Shown here: one piece after another, positions 25,048-33,519 of the stretch
Numbering within the stretch: position 1 is the first letter of the stretch
How the letters are laid out: the number at the start of each line of letters is the position of its first letter
NCBI GenBank assembly: GCA_017434885.1
Contig: JAFSGE010000005.1
Coordinates: forward strand, 1-64,000
DNA from: Lachnospiraceae bacterium
Lineage (GTDB): Bacteria > Bacillota > Clostridia > Lachnospirales > Lachnospiraceae
DNA: 64,000 nucleotides
Direction: 5' to 3'
Notes under the pieces: model-generated
Databases searched by the model: none
What the model was told of the DNA's origin: nothing
Seen by the model: the letters and a program-made list of their open reading frames with translations, nothing else
Position numbers and translations under genes: made by a program

Positions 25048-26379
25048 TTACAACTCGCTAAGCAATTCACAAATAATCTTCTTTAATGACACAATTGGTA
25101 CATTCGTTTTTTTAGATAAGTCCGCATATATCGAATCAAAATAAAATACAGGTGTAACTACTATCATATCAACTATTGGTATTTCTTCGTTTGGACTTAT
25201 TGTCATTTTACCGGAATTAGTAACCTTGGACACTTTATCTATACAGCACTCAACCTCTATCATTGTGCCTTCCAGTTCTTCCTCCAATTGGCTTGTCAAT
25301 TCAGTATATCCATAAACAGCAATTTTCTTTATTCCTTTATCAAGGAAATACTTTTCTATGGATACATTTCTGTTCTTTAACAGCAACCATCTGCATAACA
25401 CTTCAAAATACAGTTGCATTTTTTTTAGTTCGTCTGACTCGTCTTTCTTCTTTTTACTCTCTATTACCCCTATTTCTTTTCCTTCCTCTATCCAATCCAG
25501 AATCTTATACTTTTCCTTTTGCCACTTTTGATGCCCTTCTTTTATATACTGATACGCATTTTTCTGAATCTCTCTGACATCTCTTAGCATAATCGGTTTT
25601 GGATTTTCATAATCATACAAAATTCCCGTAACTCCATCCTGTATATACTCATTCATCGTTGGATAGTCAGGCGCAATCACACATCTCCCCATTGCCATTG
25701 CATCCAAAAAGCTCATTCCAATACCTTCATACCTTCTTGGTGCAACGTAATATGCTGACTTTTCAATCGTATCTATTAAATCTTGTTTCTTTTCAAACCA
25801 CTTTGAGTATGTAAAATTATACCTATACTTTTTATTGGGCGGAACAAAATACCTATTCGGATCCAACGCTTTATGAATATGTATCTTTTTCAAATTTAAC
25901 TCTTCACACATTTCCAAGCATTGATTAATATGTATATCATTTGTTCTTTGCCAGAAAAATAACGAATTTTCCTCTCCATTATCCAAGAACATCTCCGGCT
26001 TAGGAAAAAATTGAATATATTTTGAACAAAAACCTTCCTTACATAAATAATCATGCAATGTTTTTGAGAAATTGATAATTGTAAATGCTTTGTAAGGCTC
26101 CCAATCATCCCTTGTCTTTCCAACAACTGCATCATACATTGGGAAAAAAATACCTTTATTAAAGGACAACTCATTAAGGAAATCTGCTGTTGGCATTAAC
26201 TGCCACAAAACAAGATAATCATATTTGTACTTTCTTACACTTTCTTCTATTTCGCATAGTTTAAAACTATTAATATACACTTTATCCACTAAAAATCGAG
26301 TCTCTAATAGTTCTACAACAAAATTAGATGATTTTGTTTTTATATGAAATGCCATATCTATATACAAAACTTTTTTCAT
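25048..26379 (-). CDS. GT-B glycosyltransferase (group 1) with C-terminal Rossmann module
   Basis: 443 residues. The GT-B donor-binding region is clear near residues 210-255: YYVAPRRYEGIGMSFLDAMA, MGRCVIAPDYPTMNEYIQDG, VTGILYDYENP. The N-terminal half lacks a recognisable acceptor signature. Residues 330-443 are the Rossmann-like module (KKIAVYGYTELTSQLEEEL, MIVVTPVFYFDSIYADL, VPIVSLKKII), closely related to the stand-alone protein at 8226. Cytosolic; probably transfers a sugar in the same glycan pathway. Confidence 0.8.
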   Translation of the reverse strand: MKKVLYIDMAFHIKTKSSNFVVELLETRFLVDKVYINSFKLCEIEESVRKYKYDYLVLWQLMPTADFLNELSFNKGIFFPMYDAVVGKTRDDWEPYKAFTIINFSKTLHDYLCKEGFCSKYIQFFPKPEMFLDNGEENSLFFWQRTNDIHINQCLEMCEELNLKKIHIHKALDPNRYFVPPNKKYRYNFTYSKWFEKKQDLIDTIEKSAYYVAPRRYEGIGMSFLDAMAMGRCVIAPDYPTMNEYIQDGVTGILYDYENPKPIMLRDVREIQKNAYQYIKEGHQKWQKEKYKILDWIEEGKEIGVIESKKKKDESDELKKMQLYFEVLCRWLLLKNRNVSIEKYFLDKGIKKIAVYGYTELTSQLEEELEGTMIEVECCIDKVSKVTNSGKMTISPNEEIPIVDMIVVTPVFYFDSIYADLSKKTNVPIVSLKKIICELLSEL

Positions 26380-26447
26380 TTACTTTCCCACCACTCAATC
26401 ACTTAAATAGTTATCATTGCTGAAACACACACAATCCTGTGGCCTTA

Positions 26448-27671
26448 TCAATCCATTGATAGATATAAATCAGTATTATATTCTTTTCTATACTCCTCGA
26501 TTATATCATAGCACGTTTTTTCATGTTTTGCTTTACACGCTAATATATCAACATAATATAACGTTCTGGGCGCATATCCCACATTCATTCTCATCATATA
26601 CTCATTCAGGTCTTTTATATTTCTTTGATTCATTTTTCCCATATAATTTCCGAAATTATCAAAGACATAAAATATATCATACTCACACGCAAGCAAGTAT
26701 TCATACATTCTATTATATTTTTCCAGTTGTTCCTTATTATCTATCTGATTCTCCCAATACAAGATAGGTGATTGTCTCTTCAGCATTTCTTTACATGATG
26801 TAATAACATCATAATCATATCCATCAGTATCCACCTTAATTAATGTCACTTGTTCTTCTTTTATTCCCAACTCTTTAATCACTGTCTGTATTGTCTTTAC
26901 AGGAGCCTCCCCAAAACTTTCTTCCTCAGATATAATTCTTTTATTTCCGGTCCCCTTCTGAATATCTACACAAAAATGTTCATCTTCATTATTTGAAACA
27001 AATGCATTCACCATGATAACTTTTTTTCTAAACACTTCATCCAGTGATTCCACATTACTTCTTAACAGTTCATAATATGTCCTTGCCGGTTCTATTGCAA
27101 TAATATTAGAATTTGTATTTTTTATCATACCAAATACGGTATCTCCTACATTTGCTCCCACATCAAAAATATAGCTTTGTTCCATTTCTCTTGATACAGC
27201 ATCTGCAATTTTACCTAAAAACTTAACAAACTTATCATACATTACCGCCATCCTTTGATACTTTGGCAAACATGCTGTATTCCCCAAATCTATTTTCATT
27301 CCATCAATCATATACTCGCTGTTCTGGCAATAAAAATTCTTATCAAACAGCATTTTGATTCTACTTTCACTATTCTCTGAAACTTTAGCGGCATCAACTA
27401 TCAATTCCTTATTTATTCCAAGTGCGTTTAATTGCACACAAATTTCTTCAAAAAACTTTGATGCCACCAATATTACATCTATTTCATTCAACGATTTAAT
27501 TTCATCAGGCTGGATAATCGGCACAACCGTACCATTCTTTATGATTCTTTTCTTCCCCCCAAAAAATTCTTTATTATTATCAGCAAATGCTATAATTTCT
27601 ACTTTTTCAAGATTAATGTATGATTCCACTATTATTTCAAATTTTCCAAGTCCAAAAACAACTACTCTCAT
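26448..27671 (-). CDS. FkbM-family methyltransferase with N-terminal Rossmann module
   Basis: 407 residues. Residues 1-100: Rossmann module (VVVFGLGKFEIIVESYINL, FADNNKEFFGGKKR, DVILVASKFFEEICVQL). Residues 165-345: FkbM domain with SYIFDVGANVGDTVFGMIKN, IIAIEPARTYYELLRSN, VTLIKVDTDGYDYDVITS and the extension SPILYWENQIDNKEQL. A C-terminal tail of about 60 residues is unassigned. Codons 38-39 (GG) are a G6 run. Likely sugar O-methyltransferase, a paralogue in plan of the genes at 19600 and 27687. Confidence 0.8.
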   Translation of the reverse strand: MRVVVFGLGKFEIIVESYINLEKVEIIAFADNNKEFFGGKKRIIKNGTVVPIIQPDEIKSLNEIDVILVASKFFEEICVQLNALGINKELIVDAAKVSENSESRIKMLFDKNFYCQNSEYMIDGMKIDLGNTACLPKYQRMAVMYDKFVKFLGKIADAVSREMEQSYIFDVGANVGDTVFGMIKNTNSNIIAIEPARTYYELLRSNVESLDEVFRKKVIMVNAFVSNNEDEHFCVDIQKGTGNKRIISEEESFGEAPVKTIQTVIKELGIKEEQVTLIKVDTDGYDYDVITSCKEMLKRQSPILYWENQIDNKEQLEKYNRMYEYLLACEYDIFYVFDNFGNYMGKMNQRNIKDLNEYMMRMNVGYAPRTLYYVDILACKAKHEKTCYDIIEEYRKEYNTDLYLSMD

Positions 27672-27686
27672 AATCCTTATACCTTC

Positions 27687-28940
27687 CTAAAATATGTCAA
27701 ATATTTCAAATATTTTCTTTATTTCTCCTGTCGTCAAGTCAACTAATGGCATATCCTTAATAATATCTAATTGTTCTTTTCCTCTAAGAAAGCTTAATTT
27801 CCCATCCTTATTTCTACTTTGTCGAAATTTTATCTGCGCAAACTCATTATTATATTTAGGTATTAGTTCTTTACTCACACTATCCTTACGCACAAAAAAA
27901 GCATTAACCCCTGCACTGTTACTTCCAAAATAATAATATCCATGTTTTTCAGCATAGTCTTTAAAGGCTGCAAGTGACGCTCCAAAATACAAATCACTAT
28001 AATGACTACTTGTCTTAAAAAAATTATCATCATAGGGAATAGTTACTTTTTCCTTTTCTCCAAACAAAGCATTATATTCGCAAATTAAGATACGCGGTCT
28101 GACGCACTCAATAGCATTTAATACCCAATAATCATTCCCGTCAATATCTACACTAAGAATCCCTATGTCGCCTTCAATTCCGGCATTTTTAATGATATCG
28201 TTAATATTATCTTTTGTGATAAATTTGTCTACCGCTTGTAAATCATATTTCCAAAACAATTTCCATTTGCGAAGTCTGTCCATGTTCTCTTTGCTTCCGT
28301 CAATCACAAGCCCTGACCAATTATTATTCATCAACAGAAACCTTGTATTGGCTTCCTGATAATCCTCAACACCAAATTCCACAAATATTTTATTCGGAAT
28401 CTCCACATTTTTTATCAACCATTGGATAATTCCATCTTCACCCCATTGAGAGTATACCTGAAATTCCACTTCCTCCAAGCTGTCAATTTTACCCTTTGGC
28501 ATAGAATTAATGAAATTCTTTGCTTCCAAAAACAGCGTTTTCCTTTGCATTTCTTCTAAACGCCATAAGCTTTCTTCTTCGCTATTTTGGGTAAGCAAAT
28601 TGAAAAGAACACCTTCCTTTAACATATGCTTCCAATTATCATTTTCTAATGGAAGCAATCGTTTATATATAGAGTAAAAATCAAGAATCTTGTCTTCCTC
28701 TATCCCCAGAGACAATAATTGCTCCTTCACTTCACTTACAAATGCAGTTGTTATAATCACATAATCTATGTTCAAGCCTTCTATTTCATTAGGTGCATAT
28801 ACTTTGTAACCATTCAGTATTATCCCATGCTTTTGGGCGTCATTATCTATCCCCCCCACAAGTTCTAATGAATTTTCATTATATAATTGAATGAAAACCT
28901 GATACACTTTTCCGGTACCAAAACAAACAACTTTTTTCAT
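27687..28940 (-). CDS. methyltransferase-like protein with N-terminal Rossmann module; first gene of the AT-rich operon
   Basis: 417 residues. Residues 1-100: Rossmann module (KKVVCFGTGKVYQVFIQLY, GGIDNDAQKHG, DYVIITTAFVSEVKEQLL). Residues 160-330 look like an FkbM-related fold: FQVYSQWGEDGIIQWLIKNV, FVEFGVEDYQEANTRFLL, GLVIDGSKENMDRLRKW and ILSVDIDGNDYWVLNAI. Whether it still methylates is unclear. A G7 run lies at codons 28-30. It is preceded by a terminator-like hairpin 40 bases upstream and by nearly 600 bases without genes. Confidence 0.7.
   Translation of the reverse strand: MKKVVCFGTGKVYQVFIQLYNENSLELVGGIDNDAQKHGIILNGYKVYAPNEIEGLNIDYVIITTAFVSEVKEQLLSLGIEEDKILDFYSIYKRLLPLENDNWKHMLKEGVLFNLLTQNSEEESLWRLEEMQRKTLFLEAKNFINSMPKGKIDSLEEVEFQVYSQWGEDGIIQWLIKNVEIPNKIFVEFGVEDYQEANTRFLLMNNNWSGLVIDGSKENMDRLRKWKLFWKYDLQAVDKFITKDNINDIIKNAGIEGDIGILSVDIDGNDYWVLNAIECVRPRILICEYNALFGEKEKVTIPYDDNFFKTSSHYSDLYFGASLAAFKDYAEKHGYYYFGSNSAGVNAFFVRKDSVSKELIPKYNNEFAQIKFRQSRNKDGKLSFLRGKEQLDIIKDMPLVDLTTGEIKKIFEIFDIF
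28851..28857 (-). repeat. G7 homopolymer in first gene of the AT-rich operon
   Basis: GTGGGGGGGATAGAT on the coding strand (V-G-G-I-D), codons 28-30 of the gene at 27687. Candidate slippage site controlling the operon's first protein. Confidence 0.75.
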
Positions 28941-28979
28941 ATTCTAACACCTTTCCCTTTTAAAACAGCCTCAAGCGAA

Positions 28980-29033
28980 TAAAAAAGCAAATACAAAAGC
29001 CAACCTATATAGTCCTTCCATATAAGTCAGCTT
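28980..29033 (-). terminator. hairpin with T-rich tail in the operon leader
   Basis: Fourteen-base arms AAGCTGACTTATAT (29020-29033) and ATATAGGTTGGCTT (28997-29010) pair with three G-T wobbles, followed by TTTTGTATTTGCTTTTTT. It lies about 40 bases before the start of the gene at 28940, so it could be a leader attenuator or simply block incoming transcription. Confidence 0.6.
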
Positions 29034-29324
29034 TTTATCATTCATTTGTCACCCTCTACCATCCTCCATGATGCACTACGACCTTCCTTGTCTTTCATTT
29101 ATAACAAATCACTTTTCAGTTTAACATTCATAATTTTTATCGGCAGTCATCCTTATTTTCTTAATACTTTCATGAGAAATATCCGTTTCGGGTAGAGTGT
29201 AATTCTAAATTCCACTTCTTATCCGTTTAATCTTGAGTGCGTTTCATATTTCATGTTGAGTGCTGTAAAGTATACTCTTGAATATCAGACAACTTATCTC
29301 CTTTTCACATTCTTAATTCTCCAC

Positions 29325-29383
29325 AAAAAAAACGGATGTCAGCCTGCTAAGATGTAATATCTCACATCTGCATGCTCCATCCG
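29325..29383 (-). terminator. T-family hairpin 6 (diverged)
   Basis: Arms CGGATG and CATCCG with an inner AGATGTAATATCTCACATCT-type hairpin, and a minus-strand tail of eight T. It follows the truncated Rpn gene at 29536 and is the most diverged of the family. Confidence 0.65.
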
Positions 29384-29535
29384 TTCCTGCTTCAAAGGTA
29401 ATTTTATATGTACTGCATTTTATAAATCACCTTCATATCTTTCTGTATTTTTCGGTAAAAAAGATGAAAGAAACACGGAATACAAAAATTATATTCTCAT
29501 GTTCCATCCTCTCCTATTCTAATTTCTTTTTAAGC

Positions 29536-30243
29536 TTATAATCGAATCGCGCTTTCAAACTCGCTGACGCTTTCTGCCCTTGCTGCCAGCTTCAGCCATT
29601 TCTTCAAAACCTCCAAATCCTTTTGTTCATATATCTTATCGCTTAACGCCTTTGACACTTCTCCTGCTTCACTTAATAATTCAATAACAGCAGATGCTTT
29701 TCCCTCTGCTCTTCCCTCCGCAACTCCATCATTATAAAATTCCTCTAATGCTCTGCACATGTTTCCTTCCTCCTCCGCTTTGTTGTTTTTTTCCATTTTA
29801 TTCTTAAAATCATTTATCATCTTTGGTGAGTTTGTCACCTTCCCAAGCACGTCCCAGCTCTCTGCATCCATTTTGACACATTCCCTGCTGTTTCGTAAAT
29901 ATTCTATAAATTCTTTCTTATTATTCCTGTTTTTGTACAGTTCAAAGAATGGCCGAAGTTCTGTCTTAAAATATTCCGGATGTTCTATCTTGGATAAATC
30001 CAGAAAATGTATCGGATATTCCGGCACAAGATTTTTGATTTCTTCGCTCTCTTCTCCCCAGTCTATCATGTCATGCAGACTTTTGGGACCGTCCCATTCT
30101 CCCTTTCCCCAGTACACTACCAGTGTCGATACAGGGAATATCTTATCATCCTTCTTTACCCTGTACAGAAATTCCCCGCCCGGTTTCAGTTCTCTCTTGG
30201 CATTTTCCTTTTTCTTTTGCCTGATTTGCTCGCCGTATGCCAT
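29536..30243 (-). pseudogene. Rpn-family nuclease, 5'-deleted
   Basis: 235 codons starting MAYGEQIRQKKKENAKRELK, which correspond to the middle of the gene at 10789-11785. The first 110 codons, including the DKERYAD and ENQEHVDYGMP region, are gone. The leader is joined directly at GCAGGAG, a motif present both in the leader hairpin and just before the MAYGE codons, so deletion at a 7-base repeat is inferred. The fused GGAGG lies only two bases from the ATG. The tail is of the SAVIELLSEAGEVSK type. Confidence 0.75.
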
Positions 30244-30415
30244 AGCCTCCTGCTTTATTCTCTTTGATTTTTGAAATAAAGCACGATTTCACTTAATACT
30301 GCACAGCAGTCAGATGTTCTATCAAAGAAATGTAATAGAATGTTAGAAATATATGCTTCAAGCAGAGTATAACATGACGTAAAAACATATTTCAATGATT
30401 ATTTCTTTTCAAAGC
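30244..30415 (-). repeat. Rpn leader repeat, family B copy 2
   Basis: Matches 11826-12003 closely, including the AAGCACGATTT...ATATGCTT-bounded segment (30279-30358). The part between the GCAGGAG hairpin arms and the original start is deleted. Confidence 0.7.
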
Positions 30416-30480
30416 AAAAACGGATAGCAACCTGCACAAATACAATATGTTGTATTCATACAAGGTCATTATCCGTTTTT
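30416..30480 (-). terminator. T-family hairpin 3, end of the IspD-like operon
   Basis: Arms AAAAACGGATA / TATCCGTTTTT (one mismatch) with the conserved GCAACCTGCACAAATACAAT core. Symmetric A/T runs make it potentially bidirectional. About 80 bases after the stop at 30558. Confidence 0.75.
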
Positions 30481-30557
30481 ACCACTTTATGCTGTATATA
30501 TAATTTTCTCATCTATTATTTTTTGCAATATTTTTAGTTATTATTTCGGGTTGCAAA

Positions 30558-31268
30558 TCACTTAATCCAGTCTTCCCTTTCCATCTTAAGCAGTGCCTTG
30601 AACACTTCCAAATCATCAATGGTAGTGACTTTCACATTCTTTTCTGTTCCCTTGGAGAAATATACTGTTTCCCCGAGCCGCAGCATCAGGGTGTTAATAT
30701 ATACTTCTCCGGTAATTCCCTGTCTTTCTGCCTCTTCATAAGCCCAAATAGCCTTACTGTAACGATAAGCCTGCGGTGTCTGCACACGCATAATCTCCGA
30801 TCTTGCAATTCCTTCACAGCCTGACTTTCCGTCTTCAGTCCGAACAATGGTTTCCTGGCACCTAACAGCGCTTAATCCGGAGCCTTTTCTCATACAGGTC
30901 TTAATGGCATCGGAAATCACCTCTTCCGTGATAAACGGACGAATGGCATCATGTACCAAAAGCACATCATCATCTGTACAGATATCCTTCAGTGCCTTTA
31001 CACCCTTTCCGGTAGATTCCTGTCCGTCATTTCCTCCGTGCACAATCCACTTAAGCTTGGTAATCCGATACTGTCTGGCATAAGCACGGAGTACTTCGTG
31101 CCATCCATCTAAGCATACCACTGCAATCCCATCAATATCAGGGTGACGTTCAAAATTTTCCAACGTATATATAATCAGTGGTTTGTCATATACATTCATA
31201 AATTGTTTAGGGATATCCTGAGCAGTTCTGCTGCCATATCCTCCTGCTAATATCAGTGCTATGTTCAT
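30558..31268 (-). CDS. IspD/TarI-like cytidylyltransferase 2
   Basis: 236 residues from the ATG at 31268 (GGAG seven bases upstream). IspD-superfamily signatures: NIALILAGGYGSR, the PKQF loop (DIPKQFMNVYDKPLIIYTLE), VLLVHDAIRPFITEEVI (metal site) and RVQTPQAYRY. Such enzymes couple CTP to methylerythritol phosphate (IspD) or ribitol phosphate (TarI). Its place directly behind two LicD phosphotransferases argues for a CDP-polyol donor used on a glycan rather than isoprenoid synthesis. Its 3' end is repeated at 2116-2200. Confidence 0.85.
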   Translation of the reverse strand: MNIALILAGGYGSRTAQDIPKQFMNVYDKPLIIYTLENFERHPDIDGIAVVCLDGWHEVLRAYARQYRITKLKWIVHGGNDGQESTGKGVKALKDICTDDDVLLVHDAIRPFITEEVISDAIKTCMRKGSGLSAVRCQETIVRTEDGKSGCEGIARSEIMRVQTPQAYRYSKAIWAYEEAERQGITGEVYINTLMLRLGETVYFSKGTEKNVKVTTIDDLEVFKALLKMEREDWIK

Positions 31269-31301
31269 CCGAAACTCCATTTCAAAGACTTATCATCTGT
31301 A

Positions 31302-32024
31302 TTATCTTCTGGCATCTATAGGTTCTTCCGTATTTTTCATCTTGTAAAGGGCCTTAAACATTGCCACATCTTCCACTGTGTTAATCTTAATATTAACGTC
31401 CGAGCCTTCCGAAAAGTATACCTTTTCTCCCAGTTTTGTAATCATGGAACTGTTATCCCATGCACCCAGGCAATTTTCTGCAATCGCTCTCTCATGCAAT
31501 TCCATAATCACCTGATAGTCAAAAGCCTGCGGTGTCTGCACCTTCATAATCTCGTAACGGTTGATGCTCTGATAACCTTCCTTACCGTTATCGGAATGCA
31601 TAATGGTATCCATGATAGGCGTTGCCGAGACACCCATTCCCTTTTTTCGGCATTTTTCCAAACTTTTGGTGATAATTTCCTCCGATACCAGTGGACGAAT
31701 GGCATCGTGAACAACTACCACATCTCCTTTATCCATCCTCTCTCCCAAAAGCTTTAATCCTTTGTAAGTAGATTCCTGAGCATCCTTACCACCGGAAATA
31801 ATATCAGTCAGCTTGGTGATATTGAACTGCTTGCTGTATACCCTGACCATTTCCTGCCAGCCATCCAGACAGGTAACTATAATCTCATCAATCTCCGGAT
31901 GCTTTTGAAAAACCTCCAAAGTATAAACAATAATCGGTCTGTTATTGACATTCACAAACTGCTTGGGAATGTCCATTTTAAATTTGGAGTCGGTTCCTCC
32001 GGCCAAGATTAACGCAACGTTCAT
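31302..32024 (-). CDS. IspD/TarI-like cytidylyltransferase 1
   Basis: 240 residues from the ATG at 32024 behind GAGGAGG. Same family as its neighbour (NVALILAGGTDSKFKMDIPK, QFVNVNNRPIIVYTLE, VVVVHDAIRPLVSEEIITKS, KVQTPQAFDY). The usual AGGxGxR loop is changed to AGGTDSKF, so the arginine that contacts CTP is replaced by lysine/phenylalanine here. The two paralogues, 33 bases apart, may act on different polyol phosphates, or one may be a regulatory partner. Confidence 0.82.
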   Translation of the reverse strand: MNVALILAGGTDSKFKMDIPKQFVNVNNRPIIVYTLEVFQKHPEIDEIIVTCLDGWQEMVRVYSKQFNITKLTDIISGGKDAQESTYKGLKLLGERMDKGDVVVVHDAIRPLVSEEIITKSLEKCRKKGMGVSATPIMDTIMHSDNGKEGYQSINRYEIMKVQTPQAFDYQVIMELHERAIAENCLGAWDNSSMITKLGEKVYFSEGSDVNIKINTVEDVAMFKALYKMKNTEEPIDARR

Positions 32025-32170
32025 CTCAATCCTCCTCATTTTTCGAAGAATAATCCGAATACTCCAACCGGAGAGGATTTATTCTCCTTGATACTGCATC
32101 GGCTGCCCTGCCATTTATTTACTACTTTATATATCGGTTGTTTTATGCAAATCTTTAATTTTTCTACATA

Positions 32171-32200
32171 ACTCCATCCGTTCTTATTCACACTTTATCT
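32171..32200 (-). repeat. fragment of a T-family hairpin
   Basis: CTCCATCCGTTCTTATTCAC and following bases match the distal arm and flank of hairpin 4 (33401-33420). The other arm is absent. It abuts the stop of the intact Rpn gene. Confidence 0.5.
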
Positions 32201-33119
32201 ACTTATCATAAATAACCTTATATATTTTTTCTGCATCGAAATCAGGTGCAAAGCTGATTGCTACATTATATATTTTCTTTATAATACTTTCATCTTCTTC
32301 CAGTTCCTCTGCTATCAGTGGCATTTCTTTTCCCTTTGCTATTTTTCTACAAACTAATTCTATTAATTTTTCTGCATGTCCCTTTATTCTTATTCTTTCA
32401 AATTTTTCTTCATATTCTTTTTCAAAATCTTCCCGGAATAATTCCTTCAATGCCTGACACATACTCTTTGCCTCCCTAAACGTTTCACTATTTGCACTTA
32501 CTATTAGTTCCATCACTGACTGATAAAGCCCTTCATTCTGATGTTTCTCATATTCACTCACAATCTTTTTAGCCGTTTCCACTTCCTTAATATCATCTGT
32601 CAGATACCGCAACCAAAAATTCTCTTTCTCAGACAGCTCCGTGGTAACAATAATCTGTATCGGAAAAAAATCACCTTTAATATAATAAATACCGTTTTCT
32701 CCGCTTACTTCATATCCTCTTACTGTTTCTAAATGTTTTATCAATTCCCTTGGATGTCTTGCCGTCGCCAATGTTATTGTAATTTCTTCTGCCTTAATCT
32801 GATTCACACTCTGCGCATCCGATTTGTAAAAACAGGCATATGCATACACCTTGTAAAAATCATCAACACTCAGATAATCCGTGGGACTTTTATATTCCAC
32901 GATGTTGTACGTCCTGAATATCCTGCCAATGTTCTTCTGAATCTCAATTTCAGGATTTTTCTTGATAATAAGCACGTCTACCTCCTTCGGCTTCGTTCCC
33001 AGTTGATGCTCATTTTCAAAAATGAGATTCTCCTTCTCCCCTGCCAGTTCAATCTGCATACCGCCATAAAATGCCGGATGCCACTGAAAGACAGACATTT
33101 CCTCTTTCTTGTAACCCAC
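32199..33119 (-). CDS. Rpn-family PD-(D/E)XK nuclease, the only intact copy in the window
   Basis: 306 residues from the GTG at 33119, with AGGAGG five bases upstream. The PD-(D/E)XK core is visible: KEVDVLIIKK (D), then IVEYKSPTDYLSVDDFYK (E-x-K) near residues 72-90. A helical linker ETAKKIVSEYEKHQNEGLYQ, an FRED-EKE-rich charged segment, and the tail KLIELVCRKIAKGKEMPL...IAEELEEDE follow. Rpn proteins are DNA nucleases that promote recombination and are often annotated as transposases. It sits at the operon boundary between the LicD and IspD blocks. It could act in trans on the other units. Confidence 0.82.
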   Translation of the reverse strand: MGYKKEEMSVFQWHPAFYGGMQIELAGEKENLIFENEHQLGTKPKEVDVLIIKKNPEIEIQKNIGRIFRTYNIVEYKSPTDYLSVDDFYKVYAYACFYKSDAQSVNQIKAEEITITLATARHPRELIKHLETVRGYEVSGENGIYYIKGDFFPIQIIVTTELSEKENFWLRYLTDDIKEVETAKKIVSEYEKHQNEGLYQSVMELIVSANSETFREAKSMCQALKELFREDFEKEYEEKFERIRIKGHAEKLIELVCRKIAKGKEMPLIAEELEEDESIIKKIYNVAISFAPDFDAEKIYKVIYDK

Positions 33120-33121
33120 TA

Positions 33122-33326
33122 CATCCTCCTTTTTATTTGGAGTTTCATCTTCTTTTAGAAACTCCTGCTGTTTGTTTGGAATTAAGCACGAATTTCTGAA
33201 AGATACAGATGAATATCTGTAATGAATTAGTTACACGAAAGATAACACTCTCTTCCGCTCTGATATGTTTTTAGAAAATCTTGCTTATCAGTATGATAGC
33301 ACTAAATATACGAAAATGCAACTTTT
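33122..33326 (-). repeat. Rpn leader repeat, family A copy 3
   Basis: Leader of the intact nuclease gene, matching 1911-2113 and 5312-5516. The hairpin GGAGTTTC/GAAACTCC (33139-33165) precedes the ribosome site. Confidence 0.75.
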
Positions 33327-33344
33327 TCACACATTTACTTTTTT

Positions 33345-33410
33345 CACAAAAACAAACAGATGGCAACTTGCACAAATACAATATCTTGTATGTACATGCT
33401 CCATCCGTTC
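33345..33410 (-). terminator. T-family hairpin 4, end of the LicD operon
   Basis: Arms CAGATGG (33357-33363) and CCATCCG (33401-33407) around CAACTTGCACAAATACAATA and an inner TACAA/TTGTA hairpin. The minus-strand tail is T-rich. In hairpins 1-3 and 5 the first arm reads GGATAG, so the change to AGATGG with CCATCC opposite is partly compensatory. Confidence 0.7.
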
Positions 33411-33519
33411 TTATTTTACACATTATCTTGTATTTAGAAAAATTCACTAAGTACCGGTAACTCAGATTTTTCTACACTGCTTCACAGGCACATCGCACAC
33501 TCATTCATATAAACACTTT

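Larger units (their letters stand above)
28941..29535. other. 595-base gene-free stretch upstream of the AT-rich operon
   Basis: Holds the hairpin at 28980-29033, T-family hairpin 6 (29325-29383) and about 290 bases between them without a credible gene. A 13-codon frame starting TTG behind AAGGAGA near 29310 ends quickly. The operon promoter should lie here, but I cannot place -35/-10 boxes with confidence. Confidence 0.6.

Noticed and set aside
28980-29033. Leader hairpin considered as part of an RfaH/LoaP-type antitermination system
   Set aside because: No NusG-like gene is in the window and I could not identify a recognised leader motif; kept only as a terminator-like hairpin.
29041-29324. 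Thirteen-codon frame starting TTG behind AAGGAGA (SDIQEYTLQHST)
   Set aside because: Too short, rare start and no conservation evidence; could be a leader peptide, but nothing supports it.
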